From Arsukibacterium sp. UBA3155 (GTDB lineage: Bacteria > Pseudomonadota > Gammaproteobacteria > Enterobacterales > Alteromonadaceae), in the NCBI GenBank assembly GCA_002364615.1, contig DEYP01000012.1:1-64000 (forward strand): a DNA stretch of 64,000 bases, given 5' to 3'. Numbering within the stretch: the first letter of the stretch is position 1; the number at the start of each line of letters is the position of its first letter. Under the pieces are notes generated by a model. That model did no database searches and had not been told where the DNA came from. It saw only the letters and a program-made list of their open reading frames with translations. A program made the translations under genes and the position numbers. This document shows positions 1 to 7,389 of this stretch, piece by piece.

Positions 1-6
1 TATAAA

Positions 7-54
7 GCGACAATTAACTTGAACGGTTGAGCGACAACCATCTTGACCGGTTGT
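7..54 (+). repeat. IS21 left-end tandem 24-bp units
   Basis: Two head-to-tail 24-bp units at 7-30 and 31-54 share gcgacaa at the start and cttga.cggtt in the second half. IS21-family elements carry multiple repeats of this kind near their ends, and these are the presumed IstA binding sites. Confidence 0.85.
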
Positions 55-92
55 TCTGTTAAGGTTCGACACGACAATTCGAGGAGAATGGC

Positions 93-1586
93 GTGTCGGG
101 AAATCACATCACAGAAAAACAAGTCAGGTTATATATGAAGTTCAGAAAGGATTTCACGCAGGAAGTGGCCGCCAGTAAAGCGGATATCTCTGTTAGCTCC
201 GCCAGACGAATTGAGAATGGTCGTCATCAACCTAATCAAGCAAAACGCCAATGGCGTACCAGGCCAGATCCTCTTGAAGCGGTGTGGGAGAGTGTCGTTG
301 TTCCGATCTTACAACAAGATGAATTTATTACGCCGGTAGGCGTATTTGATCATCTATGTGAATCACATAGCGACGACTTCCCAACTACAGCACGACGTAC
401 GCTTGAGCGCAGAATTAAGAAGTGGCGACAATTACACGGTGGTGCTAAAGATGTGATGTTCTTGCAGCATCACGAATCAGGAATACTGGGAATATGTGAC
501 TTTACCCACGTCAAATCTCCTATCACCATAAGACGAGAACCGTGTAAGCACATGCTGTTTAACTATCGCCTAGCGGCCAGCGGCTGGCAGTATTGCCAAG
601 TGGTTTATGGCGGTGAGAGCTTTGCTGCATTCTCCGATAGCCTTCAGAAAGCGTTTAGAGAAAGTGGTGGCGTGCCCAAAGAAGTTCGCACTGACAGCTT
701 AAGTGCGGCGTACCGAAACCATGACAATGCCGAGGCATTTACCGAACGCTATAAGTCGTTGATGTCGCATTACGGCTTTACGGCCACACGTAATAATACC
801 GGTGTAGCGCATGAAAATGGTGTTATCGAGTCTAGCAATCGACATATCAAAGCGCAGATAGAGCAAGCGCTGCGTATACGCGGCTCGTTCGATTTTAATT
901 GCCGCGATGACTATGAAGGCTTTATTCAGCAGTTAGTTGGGCGGCGTAACAAGCGTATCAATAGCGCCTTTATCAAAGAGCAGCGACAATTACAGCCATT
1001 GCCGCCTGTGGGTAGCGTCAATTACTCAACAGAGTATGTGCGCGTCTCGCGCACCAGCACTATCAATGTTAAACGCGTGACCTACACAGTGCCTTCCCGC
1101 CTGATAGACAGTCGCTTGCGGGTACAAGTGTATGATAACAGGTTAGACTTATATCTCGGTCATGAACTGACTTACAACTTAGAGCGCGTTTATGCGCAAG
1201 GCAGTTCACGTAAACGCAGCGTCAATTACAAACACGTCATAGATGCTCTGGTTAAAAAGCCACAAGCCTTCCGGTGTTCACAGTGGCGCGACGAGTTATT
1301 ACCTAACGAGGATTACCGATGCATCTGGCAATATGTTAACGGCAATATGAAAGCAGATGATGCCTGTCGTTATATCGTCAGCGTGCTTCACCTTGCCAGT
1401 AAAGAAAATAACGAAATACGGCTGGGGCGCTTTATCATGCAGCAACTGAATACGGGGAGACTGCCCAGCCTGTTTGACTGCCAAGAGCGCTTCCAGCAAC
1501 AAACACGTGATATACCCCAACTCCAAGTGGAGCAGCATTCGTTAAAACAGTATGGCCTACTGTTGCAAGGAGGTCGACATGACTAA
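93..1586 (+). CDS. istA: IS21-family transposase IstA
   Basis: The DDE transposase of the element, which binds the terminal repeats and performs strand transfer. The protein has 497 residues, normal for the family. An N-terminal helix-turn-helix region lies at about residues 1-50. The retroviral-integrase-type core spans about 125-280, with candidate catalytic residues D136 (in ICDFTH), D201 (in RTDSL) and E246 (in ENGVIESSNR). The C-terminal part is the usual IS21 beta-rich region. Translation starts at a GTG with a strong GAGGAG six bases upstream (81-86); an ATG at 88 is out of frame. It overlaps istB by 8 nt, which suggests translational coupling. No frameshift or internal stop is seen. 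Confidence 0.95.
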   Translation: MSGNHITEKQVRLYMKFRKDFTQEVAASKADISVSSARRIENGRHQPNQAKRQWRTRPDPLEAVWESVVVPILQQDEFITPVGVFDHLCESHSDDFPTTARRTLERRIKKWRQLHGGAKDVMFLQHHESGILGICDFTHVKSPITIRREPCKHMLFNYRLAASGWQYCQVVYGGESFAAFSDSLQKAFRESGGVPKEVRTDSLSAAYRNHDNAEAFTERYKSLMSHYGFTATRNNTGVAHENGVIESSNRHIKAQIEQALRIRGSFDFNCRDDYEGFIQQLVGRRNKRINSAFIKEQRQLQPLPPVGSVNYSTEYVRVSRTSTINVKRVTYTVPSRLIDSRLRVQVYDNRLDLYLGHELTYNLERVYAQGSSRKRSVNYKHVIDALVKKPQAFRCSQWRDELLPNEDYRCIWQYVNGNMKADDACRYIVSVLHLASKENNEIRLGRFIMQQLNTGRLPSLFDCQERFQQQTRDIPQLQVEQHSLKQYGLLLQGGRHD

Positions 1587-2328
1587 TACAGCTTCACTGC
1601 CATTGATGCTAAAAAGCTTGCGCTTAAGTGAGTTCAGAAACCACTGGGAGAGCCTTGCTGAAAAAGCACTGCACGAACAATGGCGACCAGAACACTACTT
1701 AAGTGAGTTGTGCCATATGGAGCTGGCAAGTCGGACAGACAAGCGACAATTACGTTACCTAAAAGAGTCAAACTTGCCCTCAGGTAAACACGTTGGCGGC
1801 TTCGACTTCAATGCTATAGAAGGCATTAGTAAAGCACGCCTGCATGACCTGGCCGATAACCACGAATGGGTTAAACAAGCCACAAACCTACTACTGTTCG
1901 GCGCTAGCGGTGTAGGCAAAACCCATCTCGCCAGCGCGTTGGGTTACAGCCTGATAGAAGCCGGAACCCGCGTAAAGTTCTATCCGGCCACCGCCTTGGT
2001 GCAACACCTACAAGACGCCAAACAGCAACTAAAACTCCAGGATGCTCTGAATAAATTGGATAAATACCAAGTGCTAATCGTGGACGACATCGGCTATATC
2101 AGAAAGACAGAACAAGAAACCAGTGTACTGTTCGAACTCATTGCACACCGCTATGAGAGGTTCAGCCTTATCATTACATCCAATCAATCGTTCGAAGACT
2201 GGGATGCATTGTTCACCGATACCACCATGGCAGTTGCAGCTATAGACCGGCTTGTTCACCACTCACATATCATTCAATTACAGGGGGAAAGCTATCGAAG
2301 AAAAACAGCAATAAAACAGGAAGAATAA
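1579..2328 (+). CDS. istB: IS21-family helper ATPase IstB
   Basis: AAA+ ATPase that assembles on target DNA and activates IstA, related to the DnaC/DnaI clamp-loader group. The start is placed at the ATG at 1579 because AAGGAGG (1567-1573) sits five bases upstream; this gives 249 residues. A Walker A motif (GASGVGKT) is at about residues 108-115 and a Walker B (LIVDDIGY) at about 166-172. The N-terminal region of about 60 residues is the IstB-specific domain. The gene starts inside the end of istA and ends about 7 bp before the right-end repeats. It appears complete. Confidence 0.95.
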   Translation: MTNTASLPLMLKSLRLSEFRNHWESLAEKALHEQWRPEHYLSELCHMELASRTDKRQLRYLKESNLPSGKHVGGFDFNAIEGISKARLHDLADNHEWVKQATNLLLFGASGVGKTHLASALGYSLIEAGTRVKFYPATALVQHLQDAKQQLKLQDALNKLDKYQVLIVDDIGYIRKTEQETSVLFELIAHRYERFSLIITSNQSFEDWDALFTDTTMAVAAIDRLVHHSHIIQLQGESYRRKTAIKQEE

Positions 2329-2335
2329 CTCAGCG

Positions 2336-2389
2336 ACAACCGGTCAAGATAATTGACGCCGGACCGGTCAAGACAGTTGACGTTTTATA
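2336..2389 (-). repeat. IS21 right-end tandem 24-bp units
   Basis: Units at 2336-2359 and 2360-2383 are inverted versions of the left-end units; tttata at 2384-2389 mirrors tataaa at 1-6. Core accggtcaaga is present in both units. Confidence 0.85.
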
Positions 2390-2486
2390 CGCTTTACTCA
2401 GCCGCCGCCTGAATGGAGCCGCTTTATGCTAGCGTAGCGCACACTACAAAGCGAGCGGAGTGTAGGTAATCAGATGCAGCAATTTG

Positions 2487-3767
2487 TTATGCCTTTTCTG
2501 CTTTCACTATACGAATAGTTTCGTTGATTGACACCTCATTGATACTATTTAGGCAGTCAAATCTCCAGCCTTTTCCTAAGCTATAGTGTTTAAAGGTATC
2601 CCAGAACTTTTGGTAATTTTCATCGCTTGAAAAGTCAACATTGTCCTTTTCACTAAAAGGAATTATGTATACATAAACAAAGCTGCCAAGTCTAAACTCA
2701 GAGACAACGTGCGGTATATCGGTGTTATCCACTTTTCGAACATAGTTGACAATTTGTGGTTCTTTAGAAAATCCACTATGGACAACATTTACAGCAATAT
2801 TAGGTAGGCGTAACTCTTTCTGATCATCGGTTTTCATCCACTTTATTGTTTCCTTAAGATCCGCTACATGCTCTTCGTCAATTGTAGACAGGGTGATCTT
2901 ACACAGCGCCTTGTAAAGTTTTGCCGGAGTGAACCTTTTTGTAGAGTCTAAATGAACTTTGATCTCCTTGTCGCTTACTCTTTCTATATTTTGGGATGCG
3001 ACAATCGGCATATTGTTTTCAATTTGCATGTGCCCATTTTTATATTTTATTTTAGGAGTTCCATTTTTCCCCTTCAGTCCAAGAAAAACTCTATATATGT
3101 CAAAATGTTCGATCAGCGATGGCTCGATATAATTCCCAAAGAACCCATTGCAATCATCACACTCATCACAAAGAATTATGTTTTTGTTTCCGAGCCCCTC
3201 AGGTATCGCATGGGCCACTTTTTTGAAGGTGGCACCATCATTCATGGTTTTATTGCAAAACCTACAGCAACGACTTTCCTTTTTTGCATTCCCTATAATA
3301 GTTCTTCTGTCATTCCTGGGTATATTCATGTTGTACTTTGATGTCAAATCCCCTGAAAACTCATCAAGAACACGCATTTTTCCTTCAAATTTTGACTGGA
3401 GATCCTCTGAGTTACCAAACTCATTTAAAGTAGAGATGTATGTTTCTAGTTTTATTTTTTCTGACGTATCAGTCGGCATAGACTGCAACACTAAAAAATA
3501 TTCATTGGGTGATAGGCTTGATATTTTGCTTTTCAACCTGTTTAAAATCGGCTGAGAGCTTGCATACTTGGCGACAAATTCAGAAACTTTATGCTTTAAA
3601 TCTTCGGTCGCTTTCTGCACTGAAGAAAGTTTCAAAATGTTGTCTTTAATATCGCCAAAGCATGTCAATAGTTCTAAATATACAGTGCCAGTTTCTTCGT
3701 TAGTTGGCTGAAGGTTAATCCCAAAGCCATCCCCTTTAGTCATAAAGTAAATACTGTAACTTTCCAT
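2487..3767 (-). CDS. HNH-nuclease-like protein in an accessory, cassette-like setting
   Basis: A 426-residue soluble protein. Residues 168-207 carry a zinc-finger HNH-type signature: C168-x2-C171, then His186 in HAIPEGLGN, then C200, C203 and C206 followed by N207. This resembles the HNH_5-like group, where the Cys pairs bind zinc and the His is catalytic. The flanking N-terminal (1-160) and C-terminal (210-426) regions are not recognised. Nuclease activity is inferred from the motif; the biological role, including any defence role, is unknown. The gene is visibly AT-richer than its neighbours, lies next to an IS, and its TAA stop sits inside GGCATAACAA, like many integron cassette genes. An attC-like hairpin lies just upstream. 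These points suggest horizontal acquisition. Confidence 0.75.
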   Translation of the reverse strand: MESYSIYFMTKGDGFGINLQPTNEETGTVYLELLTCFGDIKDNILKLSSVQKATEDLKHKVSEFVAKYASSQPILNRLKSKISSLSPNEYFLVLQSMPTDTSEKIKLETYISTLNEFGNSEDLQSKFEGKMRVLDEFSGDLTSKYNMNIPRNDRRTIIGNAKKESRCCRFCNKTMNDGATFKKVAHAIPEGLGNKNIILCDECDDCNGFFGNYIEPSLIEHFDIYRVFLGLKGKNGTPKIKYKNGHMQIENNMPIVASQNIERVSDKEIKVHLDSTKRFTPAKLYKALCKITLSTIDEEHVADLKETIKWMKTDDQKELRLPNIAVNVVHSGFSKEPQIVNYVRKVDNTDIPHVVSEFRLGSFVYVYIIPFSEKDNVDFSSDENYQKFWDTFKHYSLGKGWRFDCLNSINEVSINETIRIVKAEKA

Positions 3768-3807
3768 ACTAGGTTTCCATAATTAATTTGCTACAGCAGC
3801 ACAGTAG

Positions 3808-3876
3808 GCATAACGCTTATGCAGCGGAAAGACCCGTATTTAAATACAGACTTTTCCGCTTTTGTGAATTTAATGC
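3808..3876 (-). other. attC-like recombination site
   Basis: Read on the minus strand, this 69-bp palindrome has the layout of an integron attC site: an R''-like GCATTAA, a spacer, an L''-like AAAGCGG, a long imperfect stem (plus strand 3824-3841 against 3842-3859), an L'-like CCGCT and an R'-type GCGTTATGC. The cassette would begin with TTATGCC, about 45 bases before the HNH start codon. It has no T-run, so it does not look like a terminator. The R'' box is degenerate, and no integrase gene is in the window. Confidence 0.45.
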
Positions 3877-4199
3877 TTGGAAGACTATATCGCTTTTCTA
3901 CAACCTAGAACAAGTTATAGGTACAGATAGGATATAAATGCAGATTAATCCATCTAACAAGCGTTGGTGGTATCCAGATGCGGGCAATATATTTGTACAG
4001 CGCCTAATGTTCGGTTAGGTTTTGGTATGTCAGGTATTGGCACCAAGCAGCCAGATGGTTGAATACCGCTAGCTAAATCGCCTTCTAAACAAAAGTACGT
4101 ATTCCTGCTTTTTGCAGATAAATAAAAGCATTCAACAACATGTCTGGGAAGTGTTTGGTTTACTGATGACGATGCCGCGTTGCTGGTTATCGACTATCG
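3877..4199. other. Gene-poor accessory stretch with short remnant ORF
   Basis: No convincing full gene. A 26-codon ORF runs on the plus strand at 3938-4018 with AGGA five bases before its ATG; a tryptophan/tyrosine-rich reading continues in another frame to about 4077, so this may be a decayed coding fragment. The segment 3952-4020 begins ATCTAAC and ends GTTAGGT, which fit the integron R-box consensus, but its inner boxes pair poorly. Confidence 0.35.
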
Positions 4200-4224
4200 A
4201 AAAAAACGCCGCCCTTAGGCGGCG
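4200..4224 (-). terminator. Rho-independent terminator of the rsgA-type gene
   Basis: A perfect 8-bp GC-rich stem (4205-4212 with 4217-4224) with a 4-base loop, followed on the minus strand by a run of T. It lies 10 bp after the rsgA stop. Confidence 0.92.
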
Positions 4225-4233
4225 TGTTTACGG

Positions 4234-5274
4234 CTAATCACTGAATTTTTTGGCTTTTAGTGACTTAACCGACTTCACCATCTTACTAAATTTCCGCTCG
4301 TGGGCGCGCCTTTGTTTCAGTGACGCCGCGTTGCGTGCCTGTTCAACATTCAGCTTCTGGTAGTTGATTAATCGCCTTGCTGCTAAAGCCCCCTGCGTTA
4401 TAGCCTGTTGTACCGCGCAGCCTGGTTCAGCAACATGCTGACAGTCACTAAAGCGGCATTGACTGGCTATAGCGTCAATGTCGGCAAACGCGCGGCGAAT
4501 GCCGTCGTCACAGTCTGTCAGCTGCAGCTCACGCATACCGGGCGTATCAATTACTACAGCACCACCGGCAATAAAATGCATGGAGCGCCCTGTTGTGGTA
4601 TGCCGGCCTTTACTGTCATCTACTCGTATTGCTGCGGTTTTTTGTCCACCGCGGCCAGTGAGAGTATTCACTAACGTCGATTTGCCAACACCAGAAGACC
4701 CTACCACCGCCAAGGTGTTACCAGCTTTACACCAGTGCTGCAAGGTACTGCTGCAGCTCGCATCAAGTGCATTAACCACCTCGACCATCAGCATGGTGTC
4801 TAGCTGTTTAACCTGTCGCAAAAAGGCATCTACATCGGCGCATAGGTCCATTTTGGTTAATACCAGTAACGGCTCGGCACCGGCATCGTGCGCCAGGGTT
4901 AGAAAGCGCTCTATCCGGCTTAAATTAAAGTCATGGTTTAACGAGCAGACAATAATCAGCGTATCGACGTTAGCGGCAATAAGTTGCTCAGCCAGTTGGC
5001 TACCCACCGCTTTACGTTTAAACAACGACTTTCTGGTTAACAGGCGCACAAAGCCGCCGCCGGCATCTAGCAGCAACCAATCGCCAATGGTTATCGGCGG
5101 CAAAGTGGTGCTGGCCATTAAACAGCAAGAGCCCTGCAGGGTTATCAGCTCATAACCACTGCGGTGATGTGCCGTAACCCGGGCGATAATGCTGTGTTCA
5201 AATTCCTGTAAAGTAAGTTGTTGTTGAAAAAAAGCCTGCCACCCCAGGTGTTGCAATGTTGAGGGTAAGTTCAT
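4234..5274 (-). CDS. rsgA: Ribosome small-subunit-dependent GTPase A (RsgA-type, probably the second paralog)
   Basis: Circularly permuted GTPase that acts in late maturation of the 30S ribosomal subunit. The 346-residue protein has an N-terminal OB-like region, then the permuted GTPase motifs: G4 TKMD at 140-143, G1 GSSGVGKS at 192-199 and G3 DTPG at 243-246. The C-terminal zinc motif C273-C278-H280-C286 keeps the spacing of E. coli RsgA. The short OB part and the lysine-rich C-terminus resemble the RsgA2 group of vibrios and shewanellas rather than the orn-linked gene; this assignment is an inference. The gene is monocistronic, has its own terminator, and is preceded by a structured leader of about 160-200 nt. 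Confidence 0.9.
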   Translation of the reverse strand: MNLPSTLQHLGWQAFFQQQLTLQEFEHSIIARVTAHHRSGYELITLQGSCCLMASTTLPPITIGDWLLLDAGGGFVRLLTRKSLFKRKAVGSQLAEQLIAANVDTLIIVCSLNHDFNLSRIERFLTLAHDAGAEPLLVLTKMDLCADVDAFLRQVKQLDTMLMVEVVNALDASCSSTLQHWCKAGNTLAVVGSSGVGKSTLVNTLTGRGGQKTAAIRVDDSKGRHTTTGRSMHFIAGGAVVIDTPGMRELQLTDCDDGIRRAFADIDAIASQCRFSDCQHVAEPGCAVQQAITQGALAARRLINYQKLNVEQARNAASLKQRRAHERKFSKMVKSVKSLKAKKFSD

Positions 5275-5699
5275 GTCATTTCCTTCTGCCCACAGTGAAG
5301 CACTGCGCGCACAGTAAAAATGGTTAGGAGCTCTGGAATAAGGTTACAGTAACCGTATTAATCGGTTACCAGAGTTCCCGGTCAGCAGACACCGGGCAAA
5401 GGCAGGTTAAGGCAAAAGGTAAAAGTTTTACTTACGCCGCAGCCTTCGCCGGGTGGGTCATTGCAACAATCATCAAACTTTCCTTCTGAGGCTAAATAAC
5501 GCACAAAAGTATATCGCTAGTAAACAGGAAAAGCCAACTTGGTGTTGTTCTACAAAGATGTTAGCTGGTTTAACACGCAGCAGATACCGTTATTTACCTC
5601 CAGATCACCGAAGCGGGAGTAAAAGGCCAGCACAGTACCAGCTTTGGTTTTGGCTTATCGATAGTTAAACGCCTGTGCGACATAATGCCTGCGCTAATG
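5275..5699 (-). promoter_or_regulatory. Leader region upstream of rsgA with mini-ORF and alternative hairpins
   Basis: The 425-bp stretch has no ordinary gene. On the minus strand a 13-codon ORF (5432-5473, MIVAMTHPAKAAA) has a good AAGGA seven bases before its ATG. Downstream come a 6-bp GC stem (cccggt/accggg) and then a segment at about 5331-5374 in which taacc/ggtta and ctctgg/ccagag blocks could pair in more than one way. This resembles an attenuation-type leader, but there is no clear U-tract. The part 5500-5699 shows nothing I can name. Confidence 0.3.
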
Positions 5700-6560
5700 T
5701 TACGGCGTTAAATAATCCAGTGTATTTACCATCTCAAACTTAGGACTGCGGCCAATAAACTCTCTGAGCATAGCGGTATGGGCTGACCCCATTAAAATTA
5801 GCACCCGATCATTTGTCGTCATCGGAATGCGATTTAAATTCGTATAAATTTTCATATTGCGCAGATAAAACTGTGCGGCCTGCTCTGCCCCCTCAAAACC
5901 ATCACCAATGCCAACATAAAACAGTTTATCGGCATTGGTGTTAAGCATGTAATCCAGCATTAGCGGCTGATTAGTTAACTGTAACTGCTGCAGCAACGAG
6001 AGCTGATCAAAACGCTGGTAAAGCGCGCCAAGTTTCGGATAGTGCAAAAAAGGCTGATGGGTTAATTGCAGGTAAGTTTGCCGATCAACGGCATTTTCCA
6101 GCTCAGGGCTGTGTTCGATAAAATCACCCAGGCTATAGTTGTATCCCAGATGATGATCAATACCGTACACTTTTTCCAAACCACTTAACCTGGCAACATC
6201 AAAGCCCAGCATACTTAATTCACCATAAGTGGGGTCTAACATTTCTGGAGTTGCTAAAAATGCCTGATACGCCTGGTTTATCGTCGCCATATCTTCTGGT
6301 AAAAATTCCAGGCACACAATAGTGGGTTTAAAATGAGCAATTAGCCTGGCAATCTCTTTAACCGCTTGCTGATTAGCCTGGCTATGCTCATCAAAATGGA
6401 CGGTGTTAGCGTCACTGCTTGTTGCAAAATGAAAACTGCCTAAATTTAACACTTTAATCTTTTTAGTATTACCAGAAGCTGGCTCAGTCAGTAAGACAGA
6501 GTCAGTCACACTGCTGCAGCCAACTAGACAAAGCGCCAGTAAAATTAGGATAGTTTTCAT
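5700..6560 (-). CDS. DUF5694-type lipoprotein
   Basis: A 286-residue predicted lipoprotein: a hydrophobic N-terminus ends in the lipobox LVGC with Cys15, and the next residues (SS) suggest outer-membrane sorting. The body carries GSFHF (41-45), a conserved-looking Glu in CLEFLPE (about 85), GIDHH (about 133-137) and a C-terminal GSAH (258-261). These are reminiscent of the DUF5694 family and of the wider TraB/ChaN-like fold, whose members are suspected metal-dependent hydrolases. Function unknown. The gene follows a small membrane-protein gene on the same strand, about 90 bp downstream, and may be cotranscribed with it. Confidence 0.7.
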   Translation of the reverse strand: MKTILILLALCLVGCSSVTDSVLLTEPASGNTKKIKVLNLGSFHFATSSDANTVHFDEHSQANQQAVKEIARLIAHFKPTIVCLEFLPEDMATINQAYQAFLATPEMLDPTYGELSMLGFDVARLSGLEKVYGIDHHLGYNYSLGDFIEHSPELENAVDRQTYLQLTHQPFLHYPKLGALYQRFDQLSLLQQLQLTNQPLMLDYMLNTNADKLFYVGIGDGFEGAEQAAQFYLRNMKIYTNLNRIPMTTNDRVLILMGSAHTAMLREFIGRSPKFEMVNTLDYLTP

Positions 6561-6637
6561 TTATTTAGACCATATTCTGCATAGTGCATCAGCAAAACCA
6601 ACATTGGCAAATGCAGCAACAGCAGGAGAGTGCTCAT
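6557..6637 (-). CDS. Possible 26-residue hydrophobic peptide overlapping the lipoprotein start
   Basis: A short ORF starting MSTLLLLLHLP ends in ATGA shared with the start codon of the downstream lipoprotein gene, the arrangement seen in translational coupling. GGAG lies only two bases before its ATG, closer than usual, and an 8-bp hairpin (6621-6628 with 6640-6647) covers the start. It may be a coupling peptide or simply non-coding sequence. Confidence 0.22.
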   Translation of the reverse strand: MSTLLLLLHLPMLVLLMHYAEYGLNK

Positions 6638-6652
6638 GGCTCCTGCTATTTT

Positions 6653-7054
6653 TTAAATACCACCAGCGCGGAGCACGTAGTCTTGATACGCAGGAATAGC
6701 AATAGCAGCGATAATACCGATAAGTGGAATAAGCAATAAACACAAACCCCAGATTGACCATTTTTTCTGCACACGGTTAAAATGCTCTACGCTATCCCAT
6801 TTTTTATTTTTCCAAGCGAGCTCACGCCCTTTAAACCCTAGGTAGATCGCCACAATAAAGCCGATATAAGGAACCAGTGCCAGAAAACCAATGTATGTTT
6901 TGTTAAAACCACCCCAGATCCAATTTAATGAAAATGCGCCCCAACTAAAGCCTGCAATTCCATCTGGTAATGTGTTTTGTTTCATTCCTGAATTATTATC
7001 TGGTTGACCCGTTAACGTAACGTCTGATTTTGGTGCTGCATAAACGTCGTTCAT
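6653..7054 (-). CDS. Small inner-membrane protein with a pilin-like C-terminal helix
   Basis: A 133-residue protein from the ATG at 7054, chosen because AGAGAAAG lies just upstream; an upstream in-frame ATG at 7096 is possible. The middle has a GFSWGAFSLNWIWG segment and a hydrophobic stretch, followed by a charged cytoplasmic-looking segment (GRELAWKNKKWDSVEHFNRV). This resembles DUF2628-type membrane proteins. The last roughly 20 residues contain IGIIAAIAIPAYQDY, nearly identical to the N-terminal helix of type IV pilins, but here at the C-terminus with no prepilin peptidase site. It could be a truncated fusion to a pilin domain. Function unknown. Confidence 0.65.
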   Translation of the reverse strand: MNDVYAAPKSDVTLTGQPDNNSGMKQNTLPDGIAGFSWGAFSLNWIWGGFNKTYIGFLALVPYIGFIVAIYLGFKGRELAWKNKKWDSVEHFNRVQKKWSIWGLCLLLIPLIGIIAAIAIPAYQDYVLRAGGI

Positions 7055-7389
7055 ATCTTTCTCTTTGCTCAAATTATTAACTATCTGCTTTGCCAATAAG
7101 CCGCCGCCCGGTCATAGAGGTATTACACCCAGCCTTAATAGTAACGGGTGCTCATCGCTATTAAACAACGGGCTGCTGACACTACATCGGTTTCAGATTT
7201 TTTACAATACAGTATCGGTACACGCCAAATTACGGGTGTGGCAATATTTATGCTTTTAAATCTCTGCGGATTTTGTCAACTATTTCGGCTGAGTTTTCAA
7301 CAAAATAGCAGGCAAAGCCATTTCAATTGGGATTTTATACGGTTAGCCGCTAAACTTTGGCTAAAGATAACTGCTAAGCGAGATTTACT
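7055..7389. other. Divergent intergenic region, no feature recognised
   Basis: About 335 bp between two divergent genes. It presumably holds promoters for both, but I see no clear operator, terminator or small gene. The left part is GC-rich and the part before 7390 is AT-rich. Confidence 0.4.

Larger units (their letters stand above)
1..2400. mobile_element. IS21-family insertion sequence (left tip possibly cut by window edge)
   Basis: The element carries istA and istB in the classical overlapping order and is bounded by related inverted ends. The left end (1-54) aligns with the reverse complement of the right end (2336-2389): both begin tataaa and then carry two 24-bp units. The family typically measures 1.9-2.6 kb, which fits. 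The exact termini are uncertain: IS21 elements usually end in TG/CA, and a CA lies at 2399-2400, which would put the left tip about 11 bases before the window. A target duplication therefore cannot be checked. Both genes look intact, so the copy could be active. Confidence 0.88.

Noticed and set aside
2394-2486. Possible second half of an attC in the sequence beyond the IS right end
   Set aside because: A resemblance to the L'/R' boxes (GGCTGAGTAAAGCG) lies within what is probably the IS terminus, so it was not counted as an attC arm.
5453-5668. A 71-codon open frame on the plus strand upstream of rsgA
   Set aside because: It overlaps the minus-strand leader structures, has no ribosome-binding site and no protein-like composition.
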